64,000 nt of DNA from JAWMQL01 sp033283165 (GTDB lineage Bacteria > Pseudomonadota > Gammaproteobacteria > Pseudomonadales > Halieaceae). Positions within the stretch are counted from its first letter, which is position 1; each line of letters opens with the position of its first letter. Shown in pieces: positions 37,307 through 45,922 of the stretch. Made by a program: the position numbers and the translations under genes. Below the pieces are notes generated by a model. It saw only the letters and a list, made by a program, of their open reading frames with translations, was not told the origin of the DNA and did no database searches. Where the stretch lies: contig JAWMQL010000002.1 of the NCBI GenBank assembly GCA_033283165.1, positions 496,001 through 560,000 on the forward strand. Reading direction: 5' to 3'.

Positions 37307-38038
37307 ATGGCGAGCACCCTCTCGGTCATCACCTTCGACCTGGACAATACCCTGTGGGACGTGGAGCCTGCCCTGGAGCGGGCCGAACAGGCCCAGCGCG
37401 ACTGGCTGCTGGAGCACCGCCCCGGCGCCATCGAAGAGTACGATCACGAGGCCCTGTGGGAACTGAAAAAGGACGTGTGGCGACGCCACCCCGAACTGGC
37501 CCACCAGATCAGCGGCATGCGCCTGCAGCTGTTATACGAGTTGCAGCGCCGGGCAGGTTATCCCGAAGCCGATGCCCGCAGTGGAGCTCAGGCCGCCTTC
37601 GCCGCCTTTATCGAGCAACGCCACCGGGTGCAGTTGTATGAAGAGGCGCTCGAGGTCCTGGAATACCTGGCCCGGGACTACACCCTCGGTGCGCTGACCA
37701 ACGGCAACGCGGACATCTACAAAACCGACGCCGGCGACTACTTCGACTTCGCCTTCCTGGCTGAGGAACTCGACGCCAGTAAGCCGGCGCCGGACATGTT
37801 CCAGGCTGCATTGACCCGGGCGGGCGTGGGCGCCTCACAGATCGTGCACGTGGGGGACCACCCGGACCACGATATTCGCGGTGCCCAGGCGGTGGGTATG
37901 CACACGGTGTGGATGAATGCCCGCGGCCTGGAGTGGCCAGGCGGCAGGCGGGCGGACCGGGAGATCGAGAATCTCAGCCAGTTGCCGGCAGCCGTCGCCA
38001 GCCTGGCTGAAGAACTGGCCGCCAGACAGGCTAGATAG
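37307..38038 (+). CDS. yigB: HAD-family phosphatase YigB
   Basis: 243 residues from ATG 37307. HAD motif I FDLDNTLWD (about 9-17), motif II LTNGN, motif III Lys in ASKPAPDMF, motif IV HVGDHPDHDIRGA. YigB in E. coli dephosphorylates the riboflavin intermediate 5-amino-6-(5-phosphoribitylamino)uracil. It lies 7 nt after xerC and its 3' end overlaps the convergent P-II gene by 8 nt. Confidence 0.9.
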   Translation: MASTLSVITFDLDNTLWDVEPALERAEQAQRDWLLEHRPGAIEEYDHEALWELKKDVWRRHPELAHQISGMRLQLLYELQRRAGYPEADARSGAQAAFAAFIEQRHRVQLYEEALEVLEYLARDYTLGALTNGNADIYKTDAGDYFDFAFLAEELDASKPAPDMFQAALTRAGVGASQIVHVGDHPDHDIRGAQAVGMHTVWMNARGLEWPGGRRADREIENLSQLPAAVASLAEELAARQAR

Positions 38039-38369
38039 CGTCCTCGCCGGTCTCACCGGTGCGAATGCGAATAACCTGCTCCATCGGCGTTACGAAAATC
38101 TTGCCGTCACCGATCTTGCCGGTGTTGGCTGCATTGATGATGGCCTCGATGGTCGAGTCCACATGGTCGTCGCCCACGGCGATTTCCAGCTTCAGCTTGG
38201 GCAGGAAATCCACCACGTACTCCGCACCGCGATAGAGCTCGGTGTGGCCGCGCTGCCGGCCAAAGCCCTTCACTTCCGTGACCGTGATGCCCTGAACGCC
38301 GATATCGGACAGCGCCGACCGCACGTCATCCATCTTGAAAGGCTTGATAATGGCAGTGACCAGTTTCAT
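38031..38369 (-). CDS. glnB: P-II nitrogen regulatory protein (GlnB-like)
   Basis: 112 residues, MKLVTAIIKPFKMDDVR. The T-loop holds the uridylylation Tyr51 in YRGAEYVVDF, and the C-terminal RIRTGETGEDAI is the standard end. It reports glutamine/2-oxoglutarate status to NtrB, adenylyltransferase and transport partners. A sigma70-type promoter precedes it, with no sigma54 site. This fits constitutive GlnB rather than the AmtB-linked copy at 42.5 kb. The two proteins are very similar, so the GlnB/GlnK split is by context. Confidence 0.92.
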   Translation of the reverse strand: MKLVTAIIKPFKMDDVRSALSDIGVQGITVTEVKGFGRQRGHTELYRGAEYVVDFLPKLKLEIAVGDDHVDSTIEAIINAANTGKIGDGKIFVTPMEQVIRIRTGETGEDAI

Positions 38370-38400
38370 TCCCGCGTTACTCCTTCATGTCGAGTTACCT

Positions 38401-38428
38401 ATTATGCGACCAACAGCCCAAATCGCAA
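38401..38428 (-). promoter_or_regulatory. Putative sigma70 promoter of glnB
   Basis: On the minus strand TTGCGA (38428-38423), 16-nt spacer, CATAAT (38406-38401), about 32 nt upstream of the ATG. The RBS is AAGGAG. Confidence 0.5.
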
Positions 38429-38519
38429 GGCCCGCTTCACGGCGGGCCCGCGCCCAAGGGCGGAGCGGGCAGACGTCTACCGGTTAACTGTTTTACACTG
38501 TGTCGGCACAAGGAGAAGA

Positions 38520-39242
38520 ATGAAGCCGTTGACGCGACTGCCAGCCGTGGTCTGTCCCGCCCCGACCCGCGCGACCGGTGCCCTCACCCGGGCCCGGCGC
38601 TGGTTACTGGCCGCCGCACTTTGTGGCGGCCTGGTACTGGCGCAGCCCGACCTGGACCGCATGCAGTCCCTGGCAGCCAGCCGCTACGGCCCGGATACCG
38701 CGGCCCTCGTGGGGCAGTGGCGGCGCCTTATCGACACCTCCCAGGGCCTGGGGGAACAGCAACGGCTGGCCCTGGCCAACGATTTTTTCAACAACCAGAT
38801 CCAGTGGGTGCAGGACCCCGAGGCCTGGGGCCAGAAAGACTACTGGGCGACACCGCTGGAGACCATGGGCAACCGCAAGGGCGACTGCGAGGATTTCGCG
38901 ATTGCCAAGTACGCCACCCTGCTACTGGCGGGGGTGGAGGTGAACAAGCTGCGAATCACCTACGTCAAGGCCCAGGTCGGCGGCCCCTACAGCAAGGAAT
39001 ACACCGCCCACATGGTCCTGGCCTATTACGAGACGCCCGGTTCGGAACCGCTGATCCTGGACAACCTGGTAGGCCTGATCAGGCCCGCCAGCCAGCGCCC
39101 GGACCTGACCCCGGTATACGGATTCAACAGCCAGGGCCTGTGGGTTGGAGGCGCCGCGGCGCCCGCCACCCGTGACCCGGGCGCCAAACTTTCCCGCTGG
39201 CGCGACCTGTTGCAGCGCGCGGCCAAAGAAGGACTGGGCTGA
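38520..39242 (+). CDS. lapG: Periplasmic cysteine protease LapG
   Basis: 240 residues, bacterial transglutaminase-like cysteine proteinase. The catalytic triad Cys123 (GDCEDFA), His164 (TAHMVLAYY) and Asp181 (ILDNL) matches LapG. A hydrophobic N-terminal segment (about 28-41) can serve as secretion signal. LapG cleaves the N-terminus of a large surface adhesin (LapA) and releases it from the cell unless it is held by LapD. RBS AAGGAG is directly before the ATG. lapD follows 24 nt later. The adhesin gene is not in the window. Confidence 0.92.
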   Translation: MKPLTRLPAVVCPAPTRATGALTRARRWLLAAALCGGLVLAQPDLDRMQSLAASRYGPDTAALVGQWRRLIDTSQGLGEQQRLALANDFFNNQIQWVQDPEAWGQKDYWATPLETMGNRKGDCEDFAIAKYATLLLAGVEVNKLRITYVKAQVGGPYSKEYTAHMVLAYYETPGSEPLILDNLVGLIRPASQRPDLTPVYGFNSQGLWVGGAAAPATRDPGAKLSRWRDLLQRAAKEGLG

Positions 39243-39266
39243 ACCGGTCCACCATGGAGACGGACG

Positions 39267-41180
39267 ATGTCACTACATAAGCAACTCTGGCTGGCAGTCA
39301 TTTTCATACTGACCCTGGTGTTCAGTGGCAGCTTCCTGGTCAGCAGCTATTCCGCAAGGAACTACCTGGAGCAGCAGCTGGCAATGAAGAACGCCGACAA
39401 CGCCACCGCCCTGGCCCTGTCGTTAACCCAGCAGGAGGCGGACCAGGTGCTGCTGGAACTGACCCTGTCGGCCCAGTTCGATACCGGGTACTACGAGCTG
39501 ATCGAACTGACCAGTCCCGATGGCCAGGTGATGATCCGGCGCGAGGACAACACCGCCATCACCGATGCCCCGGCCTGGTTCATGGCCCTGTTCCCCATCC
39601 GGGTCGAGCCGGGGGTGGCCTCGGTCCAGCAGGGCTGGCAACAGTTGGGCACCCTCACCCTGCGCAGCCATTCGAAATTCGCCTACCGCGAACTGTGGCA
39701 GGGCAGCCAGAAACTGGCCGCCGTGTTCCTGCTGGCGATGGTGGTTTTCGGCGCACTGGGATCCTATCTGCTGAAAATCATCCTGCGCCCGCTGGCAAGC
39801 GTGGTGGAGCAGGCCGAGGCCATCGGTGAACGCCGCTTTATCACCATCCCCGAGCCCCGCACCAGGGAGTTCCGGCAGGTCGTGGCCGCCATGAACAACC
39901 TGTCCCAGCGCATCAAGCAGGTCCTGCAAACCGAGGCCAGGCGCCTGGAAAAATGGCAGCGCGAGGCGCATATCGACAAGGTCACGGGCCTGCTGAACAG
40001 GGAGCCCTTCATCCAGGCCCTGGACGCGGCCCTGAACAGTGACGACGTCAACGCCACCGGCAGTCTCAGCCTGATTCGCTTCGGCGGGCTGGCGGAGATG
40101 AACCGCCAGTTGGGGCGCAAAACCATCGACCAGACCCTGGCGGATATGGGCAACGCCCTCGGTCGCATTGCCACCAGTCACAGCCGCTGGGCGGTGGCGC
40201 GCATGAACGGTTCAGATTTTGGACTGCTGGCGCCGCGCGCCATGGATGCGGGCGAAACCGCCAGGGAGGTGCAGGCGGCACTGCTGGAGATCCTGGAGAA
40301 ACACAGCCTGCGCCAACACGTGGACCTGCCCGCCGCCTCCATCATTTACCAGCACGGTGACACCATGGGCCAGCTGCTGACCCTGCTGGACTCGGCGCTG
40401 CAGTCCGCGGAGCAGGAAGGAAACTCGGCCCTGCACGTGGCCCGGGTGGGTGATATCCCGGTCAAACCGGTGCGCGAGCAACTCGACGACTGGCGGCAAA
40501 TCCTCACCAGGGCCTTCGACCGGCAGTCCTTTACCATCGTCACCTTCCCGGTTGTGGACCTGAACGAACAGCTCATCCACCAGGAGGCCCGGGTGCGACT
40601 GGCCGTGGACGGGGAGCAACTGGCGGCGGGACTGTTCCTGCCCTGGATTAACCGCCTGGAACTATCCGAGCAGCTGGACCGGCTGGTGGTCACGCTGGCG
40701 ATCGAGCAGATTGAAGAGCGCGGGGAACCGATCTGCGTCAACCTGTCGGTCGCCGCGGTGGTGGACCCCGGCTTTATCCCCTGGCTGTCCAGCTTGCTGT
40801 CCTCCCACGGAGAGGCCGCCGGGCAGTTGTGGCTGGAACTGGCCGAGTCCATGGCCTTCCGCCACCTGCAGAATTTCCGCCTGCTCTGCACCCGGGTGCG
40901 CAGCATGGGCGTGCGCGTCGGTATCGAACACATGGGCCACCAGCTGGCCGAACTGGGCAAGGTGTCAGACCTCGGCATCGATTACTTCAAGGTGGACGCC
41001 AATTTCGTGCGCGACGTGGACGAAAATGCCGCCAACCAGACCCTGCTCAGGACCCTGTGCACCGTGGGTCACTCGGTGGGCGTGAAGGTCATCGCCGAGG
41101 GCGTGCAGAGCGAGAGTGAGTGGAACGCCCTGAAGGAGCTGGGCGTGGACGGCGGTACCGGGCCGGGTATCAGACAATAA
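39267..41180 (+). CDS. lapD: LapD-type c-di-GMP receptor with degenerate GGDEF and EAL domains
   Basis: 637 residues. TM1 (about 7-27), a LapD/MoxY N-terminal periplasmic domain (about 30-148), TM2 (about 150-170), HAMP (ILRPLASVVEQAEAIGERRF), then GGDEF and EAL domains. The GGDEF signature reads NGSDF and the EAL signature QEAR, with EHMG in place of the DDFG loop. Neither cyclase nor phosphodiesterase activity is expected. In Pseudomonas such a protein binds c-di-GMP and then sequesters LapG in the periplasm, retaining the adhesin. Confidence 0.92.
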   Translation: MSLHKQLWLAVIFILTLVFSGSFLVSSYSARNYLEQQLAMKNADNATALALSLTQQEADQVLLELTLSAQFDTGYYELIELTSPDGQVMIRREDNTAITDAPAWFMALFPIRVEPGVASVQQGWQQLGTLTLRSHSKFAYRELWQGSQKLAAVFLLAMVVFGALGSYLLKIILRPLASVVEQAEAIGERRFITIPEPRTREFRQVVAAMNNLSQRIKQVLQTEARRLEKWQREAHIDKVTGLLNREPFIQALDAALNSDDVNATGSLSLIRFGGLAEMNRQLGRKTIDQTLADMGNALGRIATSHSRWAVARMNGSDFGLLAPRAMDAGETAREVQAALLEILEKHSLRQHVDLPAASIIYQHGDTMGQLLTLLDSALQSAEQEGNSALHVARVGDIPVKPVREQLDDWRQILTRAFDRQSFTIVTFPVVDLNEQLIHQEARVRLAVDGEQLAAGLFLPWINRLELSEQLDRLVVTLAIEQIEERGEPICVNLSVAAVVDPGFIPWLSSLLSSHGEAAGQLWLELAESMAFRHLQNFRLLCTRVRSMGVRVGIEHMGHQLAELGKVSDLGIDYFKVDANFVRDVDENAANQTLLRTLCTVGHSVGVKVIAEGVQSESEWNALKELGVDGGTGPGIRQ

Positions 41181-41204
41181 AAAAGGGGGGCCAGAAGGCC
41201 CCCC
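41178..41204 (-). terminator. Terminator of the torF-glnK-amtB operon
   Basis: GGGGGGCC (41185-41192), loop AGAA, GGCCCCCC (41197-41204), with an A-tract at 41178-41184 that reads as U7 on the minus strand. On the plus strand no T-tract follows, so it mainly serves amtB. Confidence 0.88.
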
Positions 41205-41240
41205 AAGCACGCATCACAACAATGCGCCCGCAAGCTTGTG

Positions 41241-42473
41241 CTACTGCTGTACGAATTCCGGATAGGCTTCCATGCCGCACTCGGAGAGGTCCACACCTTC
41301 GTATTCCTCTTCCTCGGTGACGCGGATGCCAATCACGGCCTTGATGATCGCGAACACCACGAGGCTGACCACGAATACCCAGGTAAAGATGGTCGCTGCG
41401 CCAATCAACTGGCCACTGAAGGAGGAGTCGCCGTTGGTGACGGGCACCAGCAGCAGACCCAGCAGGCCAACCACACCGTGCACCGAGATGGCGCCGACCG
41501 GGTCGTCGATCTTCAACTTGTCCAGGGTCAGGATGGAGAACACCACCAGCACGCCGCCGATACCGCCCCACAGGGTTGCCTGCAGTGCGGAGGGCGTGTC
41601 CGGACCCGCAGTGATGGCCACCAGGCCGGCCAGGGCGCCGTTCAGGGCCATGGTCAGGTCGGCCTTGCCGAACATGATACGCGCGGTGATCAGCGCAGCC
41701 ACCAGGCCACCGGCTGCCGCGGCATTGGTGTTCATGAATACGATGGCGACGGCGTTGGCGGACTCCACGCTGGCGGTTGCCAGCACCGAACCACCGTTGA
41801 AACCGAACCAGCCCATCCACAGGATGAAGGTACCGATGGTCGCCAGCGGCAGGTTGGCGCCGGGAATGGCGTTGACCTGACCCTCGGGACCGTACTTGCC
41901 CTTACGTGCGCCGAGCAGCAGTACCCCGGCCAGGGCCGCGGCCGCACCGGCCATATGGACAATACCGGAACCGGCGAAGTCGAGAAAGCCCAGGTCGCCC
42001 AGGGAGTACAGGCCGAATACCGGGTTGCCGCCCCAGGTCCAGCTGCCCTCCATCGGGTAGATGAAGCCGGTCATCACCACGGCGAAGGCCAGGAAGGCCC
42101 ACAGCTTCATACGCTCGGCCACGGCACCGGACACGATCGACATGGCAGTGGCGACGAACACCACCTGGAAGAAGAAGTCCGCCGAGGGGGCGTAGGTGGC
42201 GGGCTCTTCAGCACCGGCCACACCGTCCGCCGCTATACCGGACAGGAAGTAGTCACCGCCGTACATGATGGCGTAACCGCACACCATGTACATGATGCAG
42301 GCCACCGCATACAGGGCGACGTTCTTGGTCAGAATTTCGGTGGTGTTCTTGGCGCGGACCAGGCCCGCCTCCAGCATGGCGAAGCCCGCCGCCATCCACA
42401 TCACCAGCGCGCCCGACACCAGGAAATAGAAGGTGTCCAGCGCATACTGCAATTGAAAAATATCGTTTTCCAT
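41241..42473 (-). CDS. amtB: Ammonium transporter AmtB
   Basis: 410 residues, eleven membrane helices. The pore His pair lies in DFAGSGIVHMAG and ISVHGVVG, plus MWMAAGFAMLEAGLVRAKN and the GWFGFNGGS signature. There is no cleaved signal peptide (starts MENDIFQLQYALD), as in many marine AmtB. It lies 28 nt downstream of glnK, which blocks it when nitrogen is plentiful. Driven by the sigma54 promoter ahead of torF. Confidence 0.96.
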   Translation of the reverse strand: MENDIFQLQYALDTFYFLVSGALVMWMAAGFAMLEAGLVRAKNTTEILTKNVALYAVACIMYMVCGYAIMYGGDYFLSGIAADGVAGAEEPATYAPSADFFFQVVFVATAMSIVSGAVAERMKLWAFLAFAVVMTGFIYPMEGSWTWGGNPVFGLYSLGDLGFLDFAGSGIVHMAGAAAALAGVLLLGARKGKYGPEGQVNAIPGANLPLATIGTFILWMGWFGFNGGSVLATASVESANAVAIVFMNTNAAAAGGLVAALITARIMFGKADLTMALNGALAGLVAITAGPDTPSALQATLWGGIGGVLVVFSILTLDKLKIDDPVGAISVHGVVGLLGLLLVPVTNGDSSFSGQLIGAATIFTWVFVVSLVVFAIIKAVIGIRVTEEEEYEGVDLSECGMEAYPEFVQQ

Positions 42474-42501
42474 GGGAATAACTCTCTGCTAATGGTCCTT
42501 G

Positions 42502-42840
42502 CTAGATGGCGTCTTCGCCGGTTTCTCCGGTACGGATCCGCACAACCTGCTCCAGAGGCGACACGAACACCTTGCCGTCGCCGATCTTGCCGGTGTTGGC
42601 AGCCTTGGTGATGGCCTCGATAGTCTGGTCCACCGCGCCATCGGCGACGGCGACCTCGATCTTCACCTTGGGCAGGAAATCGACGACGTACTCCGCACCG
42701 CGATACAGCTCGGTGTGGCCCTTCTGGCGACCAAAGCCCTTGACCTCGGTGACAGTAATCCCCTGCACGCCGATCTCGGACAGTGCCTCGCGCACGTCAT
42801 CCAGCTTGAATGGCTTGACGATAGCCGTGATTAATTTCAT
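42502..42840 (-). CDS. glnK: P-II nitrogen regulatory protein (GlnK-like)
   Basis: 112 residues from ATG 42840, with RBS GGGAGAG. MKLITAIVKPFKLDDVREAL, T-loop Tyr51 in RGAEYVVDF. It differs from the copy at 38.0 kb by conservative changes. Being next to amtB and under the same sigma54 promoter marks it as the GlnK that gates the ammonium channel. An upstream in-frame MRRPDERESF extension lacks a proper start context. Confidence 0.93.
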   Translation of the reverse strand: MKLITAIVKPFKLDDVREALSEIGVQGITVTEVKGFGRQKGHTELYRGAEYVVDFLPKVKIEVAVADGAVDQTIEAITKAANTGKIGDGKVFVSPLEQVVRIRTGETGEDAI

Positions 42841-42904
42841 GAAACTCTCCCGTTCATCGGGGCGCCGCAAACGGCGCCCGTTCTTATCGATCTATCCGAG
42901 CGCC

Positions 42905-43633
42905 TTACAGGGCCTTGGAAAGGGTGAATACGACGGTGTCATCAATCAGGTCATCCAACCCGAAGTACTCTTTCTTCTTCAGGTCGGTACCCACCAGGGC
43001 CAGGGTCCAGTCGACGGACAGGTAGCTCGCCGTCAGGCCCACGGAGTAGTCGACGTAGGAATCGCCCTTCGACAGGAACACATCCTTGTCGTCGAAGTCG
43101 TTCAGGCCGACGTGCAGGTCCAGGGACAGGTTGTCGGTCACGCCAAAGCTGTAGTCGGCGTAGTAGTAGAAGAAATCGCCGGACTCGGCGTAGTAGTCGT
43201 CCGAGTAGTGAACGCCCACTGACAGGTCATACCAGGAGAAGCCCAGGTACACTTCCTGGTAGTCGCCTTCCAGCACGCTGCTGTCGCCCGGATAGTCGTA
43301 GTACAGGTAGCCGACGTCGACCGAGGAATTTTCGCCGAGGTTACCGCTCCAACCCACGTAGTAGTCCAGTTCGAGGCTGCCGTTGAGACCGTCTTCGCTG
43401 GTCAGATCGAAATCAACGCTGGAGCCCCAGGTACCGATGTAGATGCCGTTTTCCCAGGCGATGTCGAAACCGCCCTGGATGGCGATATCGTCGTTGGACT
43501 GGGAGATACCGCGGAAGCGATAGTCAGTCGTCAGAGCCACGTTACCCTCGATATCGGGCGCAGCCTGCAGGTTTGCAGCGCCGGCCAGCAGGGTAGCGCC
43601 AATAGCACTGGTAAGCAGTTTCTTGTTGATCAT
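42905..43633 (-). CDS. TorF family putative porin
   Basis: 242 residues. A signal peptide ends at NLQA (about residue 24), followed by APDIEGNVALTTDYRFRGISQSNDDIAIQGGFDI, the hallmark of the TorF/gcw_chp family. The rest is alternating aromatic beta-strands rich in Tyr/Asp, ending VVFTLSKAL. An outer-membrane barrel is predicted. It is first in torF-glnK-amtB, so it is made under nitrogen limitation. A role in ammonium or other nitrogen solute passage is inferred from the operon. Confidence 0.9.
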   Translation of the reverse strand: MINKKLLTSAIGATLLAGAANLQAAPDIEGNVALTTDYRFRGISQSNDDIAIQGGFDIAWENGIYIGTWGSSVDFDLTSEDGLNGSLELDYYVGWSGNLGENSSVDVGYLYYDYPGDSSVLEGDYQEVYLGFSWYDLSVGVHYSDDYYAESGDFFYYYADYSFGVTDNLSLDLHVGLNDFDDKDVFLSKGDSYVDYSVGLTASYLSVDWTLALVGTDLKKKEYFGLDDLIDDTVVFTLSKAL

Positions 43634-43722
43634 GTTTCCAAATCTCCATTGTGTGTCTCGTAGTCAGAATCTGAAGCTCGCTAACGACACTTGGGCGAAC
43701 AGCGAATCCGTGGCTGCAGATT

Positions 43723-43738
43723 TGCACGGGCTGTGCCA
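43723..43738 (-). promoter_or_regulatory. Sigma54 promoter of torF-glnK-amtB
   Basis: On the minus strand TGGCACAGCCCGTGCA. It fits TGGCACN5TTGCA with one mismatch (G for T in the -12 element) and has GG and GC at the required spacing. Start of transcription is expected near 43712, about 79 nt before the torF ATG. Confidence 0.85.
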
Positions 43739-43826
43739 CAAAAAATATTTCTCAATCAAAACAACGGGATATGATCAACAGGCCTGTCGAGCAGGGTGCG
43801 CAGGGGAATTTACGCACAGAAATGAT

Positions 43827-43843
43827 CGCACAAAAATGGTGCT
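43827..43843. promoter_or_regulatory. NtrC-type enhancer site
   Basis: CGCACAAAAATGGTGCT matches the E. coli glnA NtrC site 1 (recalled as TGCACCAACATGGTGCT) at 14 of 17 positions. It is centred about 123 nt upstream of the expected transcript start, normal for NtrC. A second half site TGCACC follows at 43845-43850. It also lies within the ubiK upstream region. Confidence 0.7.
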
Positions 43844-43935
43844 CTGCACCAAAAAAGACCACCGCGCCGCGCTGTGCCCGGCCCGGCAATTCCTTTACAC
43901 TCATCCGCTTCCCGAACAGGCAGCAGGCGAGCGTT

Positions 43936-44193
43936 ATGGCACTGAAACCACCCCCGATCGGCGAGGTCATCCAGCAGGTCAACGACATGGTCGGTTCCAG
44001 CGGATTGCGTGAGGAAGTGGACAGGGGGATGCGCGTGCTGGCCCAGTCGGCGCTGTCCCGGCTCGACATGGTCAGTCGCGAGGAATTCGACGCCCAGGCG
44101 GAGGTGCTGCAGAAGACCCGCCAACGGGTGCGTGAACTGGAAGCGGAACTGGAGGAACTGGGCCGGCAAATCGCCGCCCTGGAGGGCGAGTAA
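43936..44193 (+). CDS. ubiK: Ubiquinone biosynthesis accessory factor UbiK
   Basis: 85 residues from ATG 43936 (YqiC/UbiK family). The first half is an amphipathic helix (IGEVIQQVNDMVGSSGLREEVDRGMRVLAQSALSRLDMVSREEFDAQAEVL) and the second half a coiled coil (RQRVRELEAELEELGRQIAALE). UbiK binds UbiJ and lipids and supports aerobic ubiquinone synthesis. Standard neighbour of comM. It is preceded by a weak TACACT -10-like box at 43896. Confidence 0.88.
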   Translation: MALKPPPIGEVIQQVNDMVGSSGLREEVDRGMRVLAQSALSRLDMVSREEFDAQAEVLQKTRQRVRELEAELEELGRQIAALEGE

Positions 44194-44249
44194 GTCGCCC
44201 GGAACGGGTTACACCCCACCAGCAGGCTTCCCCGGCTCAAGGATGAGCG

Positions 44250-45746
44250 ATGGAACTGGCCGTTATTTTCAGCAGGGCCCTGGTCGGGCTGGAGGCCCCG
44301 CTGGTGCGGGTTGAAGTGCATCTGGCCAACGGCCTGCCGGCCTTTCACATCGTGGGCATGCCCGAGACGAGCGTACGGGAGAGCCGCGAGCGGGTTCGCG
44401 CCGCGCTCCTCAACTCCCATTTCGAATTTCCCGACCGACGCATCACGGTCAGCCTGGCCCCCGCCGATTTACCCAAGGGCGGCGGCCGCTTCGACCTGCC
44501 CATCGCCCTGGGCATCCTCGCTGCCTCCGGCCAGTTGCCCCAGCCCGCTTTGCAGGCACACGAATTCCTGGGCGAACTGGCCCTGGATGGCGGCCTGCGC
44601 AGCGTGCCCGGCGTACTGTCCGCGGCGCGGGAGGCCCGCAGCAGCAGTCGCGCCCTGGTGGTTCCCGCAGACTGTGCCGAACGCGCCGCCCACCAGCCCG
44701 GCAGCACGGTGCTGGGCGCCCCGGACCTGCTCAGCCTCTGCGCCCACCTGAATGGCCGGCAGGCCCTGGCGCCGGCGGTCGCCACTGCACCAGATGAGGG
44801 CAGTCGGTACCCGGACCTGGCCGACATCAGTGGCCAGTCTCTGGCACGGCGGGCCCTGGAGATCACCGCGGCGGGCGGCCACAACCTGTTGTTGACCGGA
44901 CCGCCCGGCACCGGCAAAACCCTGCTGGCGAGCCGCCTGCCCGGCATCCTGCCGCCACCCGGCACCGAAGAGGCGCTGCTGGGGCTGGCCCTGCAGGAGC
45001 TACACCCCGGCGGGCAAACGGCGGCCAGTTTCCAGCGTCCCTTCCGCAGTCCTCACCACTCCTGCAGCGCGGTGGCCCTGGTGGGTGGCGGCAACCGGCT
45101 GCAACCCGGCGAGATCTCATTGGCGCACGGTGGGGTGCTGTTCCTCGACGAGCTGCCGGAATTCAGCCGCCACGCCCTGGAGATGCTGCGCCAGCCGCTG
45201 GAGTCGGGCGAGATCACCCTGTCCAGGGCCAACCGCAAGACCCGTTACCCGGCCCGCTTCCAGCTGGTAGCGGCCATGAATCCCTGCCCCTGCGGCTACC
45301 TGGGCGATGCCAATCGCGCCTGCCACTGCAGCCCGGAGCAGGTCCAGCGCTACCGCAGCCGCCTGTCCGGCCCACTGCTGGACCGTATCGACCTGCACAC
45401 CGAGGTACCACGCATTCCCGCGGACGAACTTCTCGAATCGAGCACCTGCGGCGAGGACTCCGCCACCGTGCGGGGCCGGGTCTGTGCGGCCCGGGAGCGG
45501 CAACTGGCGCGACAGGGCTGCGCCAACGCCGAACTGTCGGCGCGGCAACTGGCCCGCCGCTGCGGCCTGGATGGCCCCCTGCGCCGCTACCTGGCCCAGG
45601 CCGCCGACGGCCTCCAGCTATCGCCCCGGGCCCTGCATCGCAGCCTGCGGGTGGCCCGCACCCTGGCCGACCTGGCCGGGGTGGAGCGGGTTGCCGAGGA
45701 GCACCTGGCGGAGGCCCTGGCGTACCGCGGCCTGGCGCCAGGGTGA
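44250..45746 (+). CDS. comM: YifB/ComM family Mg-chelatase-like AAA ATPase
   Basis: 498 residues. The N-terminal ChlI/Lon-protease-like domain (AFHIVGMPETSVRESRERVRAAL) is followed by the AAA core: GPPGTGKT (Walker A, about 218-225), LFLDELPEF (Walker B), AAMNPCPCGYLGD and the C-terminal ChlI lid. In Vibrio and Haemophilus ComM is a helicase for branch migration during natural transformation. RBS AAGGATG before the ATG. Other competence genes are not visible. Confidence 0.94.
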   Translation: MELAVIFSRALVGLEAPLVRVEVHLANGLPAFHIVGMPETSVRESRERVRAALLNSHFEFPDRRITVSLAPADLPKGGGRFDLPIALGILAASGQLPQPALQAHEFLGELALDGGLRSVPGVLSAAREARSSSRALVVPADCAERAAHQPGSTVLGAPDLLSLCAHLNGRQALAPAVATAPDEGSRYPDLADISGQSLARRALEITAAGGHNLLLTGPPGTGKTLLASRLPGILPPPGTEEALLGLALQELHPGGQTAASFQRPFRSPHHSCSAVALVGGGNRLQPGEISLAHGGVLFLDELPEFSRHALEMLRQPLESGEITLSRANRKTRYPARFQLVAAMNPCPCGYLGDANRACHCSPEQVQRYRSRLSGPLLDRIDLHTEVPRIPADELLESSTCGEDSATVRGRVCAARERQLARQGCANAELSARQLARRCGLDGPLRRYLAQAADGLQLSPRALHRSLRVARTLADLAGVERVAEEHLAEALAYRGLAPG

Positions 45747-45838
45747 GTGGCAATAATGCAAAGTGGAACAGCGGCACCGGCGCAATTTGCCAGCACCCGC
45801 GCTGGGGTGCGCACGGGGCTTTACCTGATGGTTCGGCT

Positions 45839-45874
45839 GTGACAAAATCCACTACAGACTAATAGTCATTAGTC
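45839..45874 (+). promoter_or_regulatory. Putative P450 promoter with an overlapping palindromic operator
   Basis: A -35-like GTGACA (45839-45844) precedes the palindrome GACTAATAGTCATTAGTC (45857-45874): 7-bp arms, 4-nt centre. The palindrome covers the expected -10 (TAATAG or ATAGTC). This is the usual position of a TetR-type operator. The regulator is not in the window. Confidence 0.55.
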
Positions 45875-45922
45875 GGGTGGCCCCGTAAGTGCCGCCGAGG
45901 TGGCTGTATTCCGGAGGTACCC

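Noticed and set aside
41178..41204. lapD terminator
   Set aside because: The stem has no T-tract on the plus strand. The A-tract makes it a minus-strand (amtB) terminator instead.
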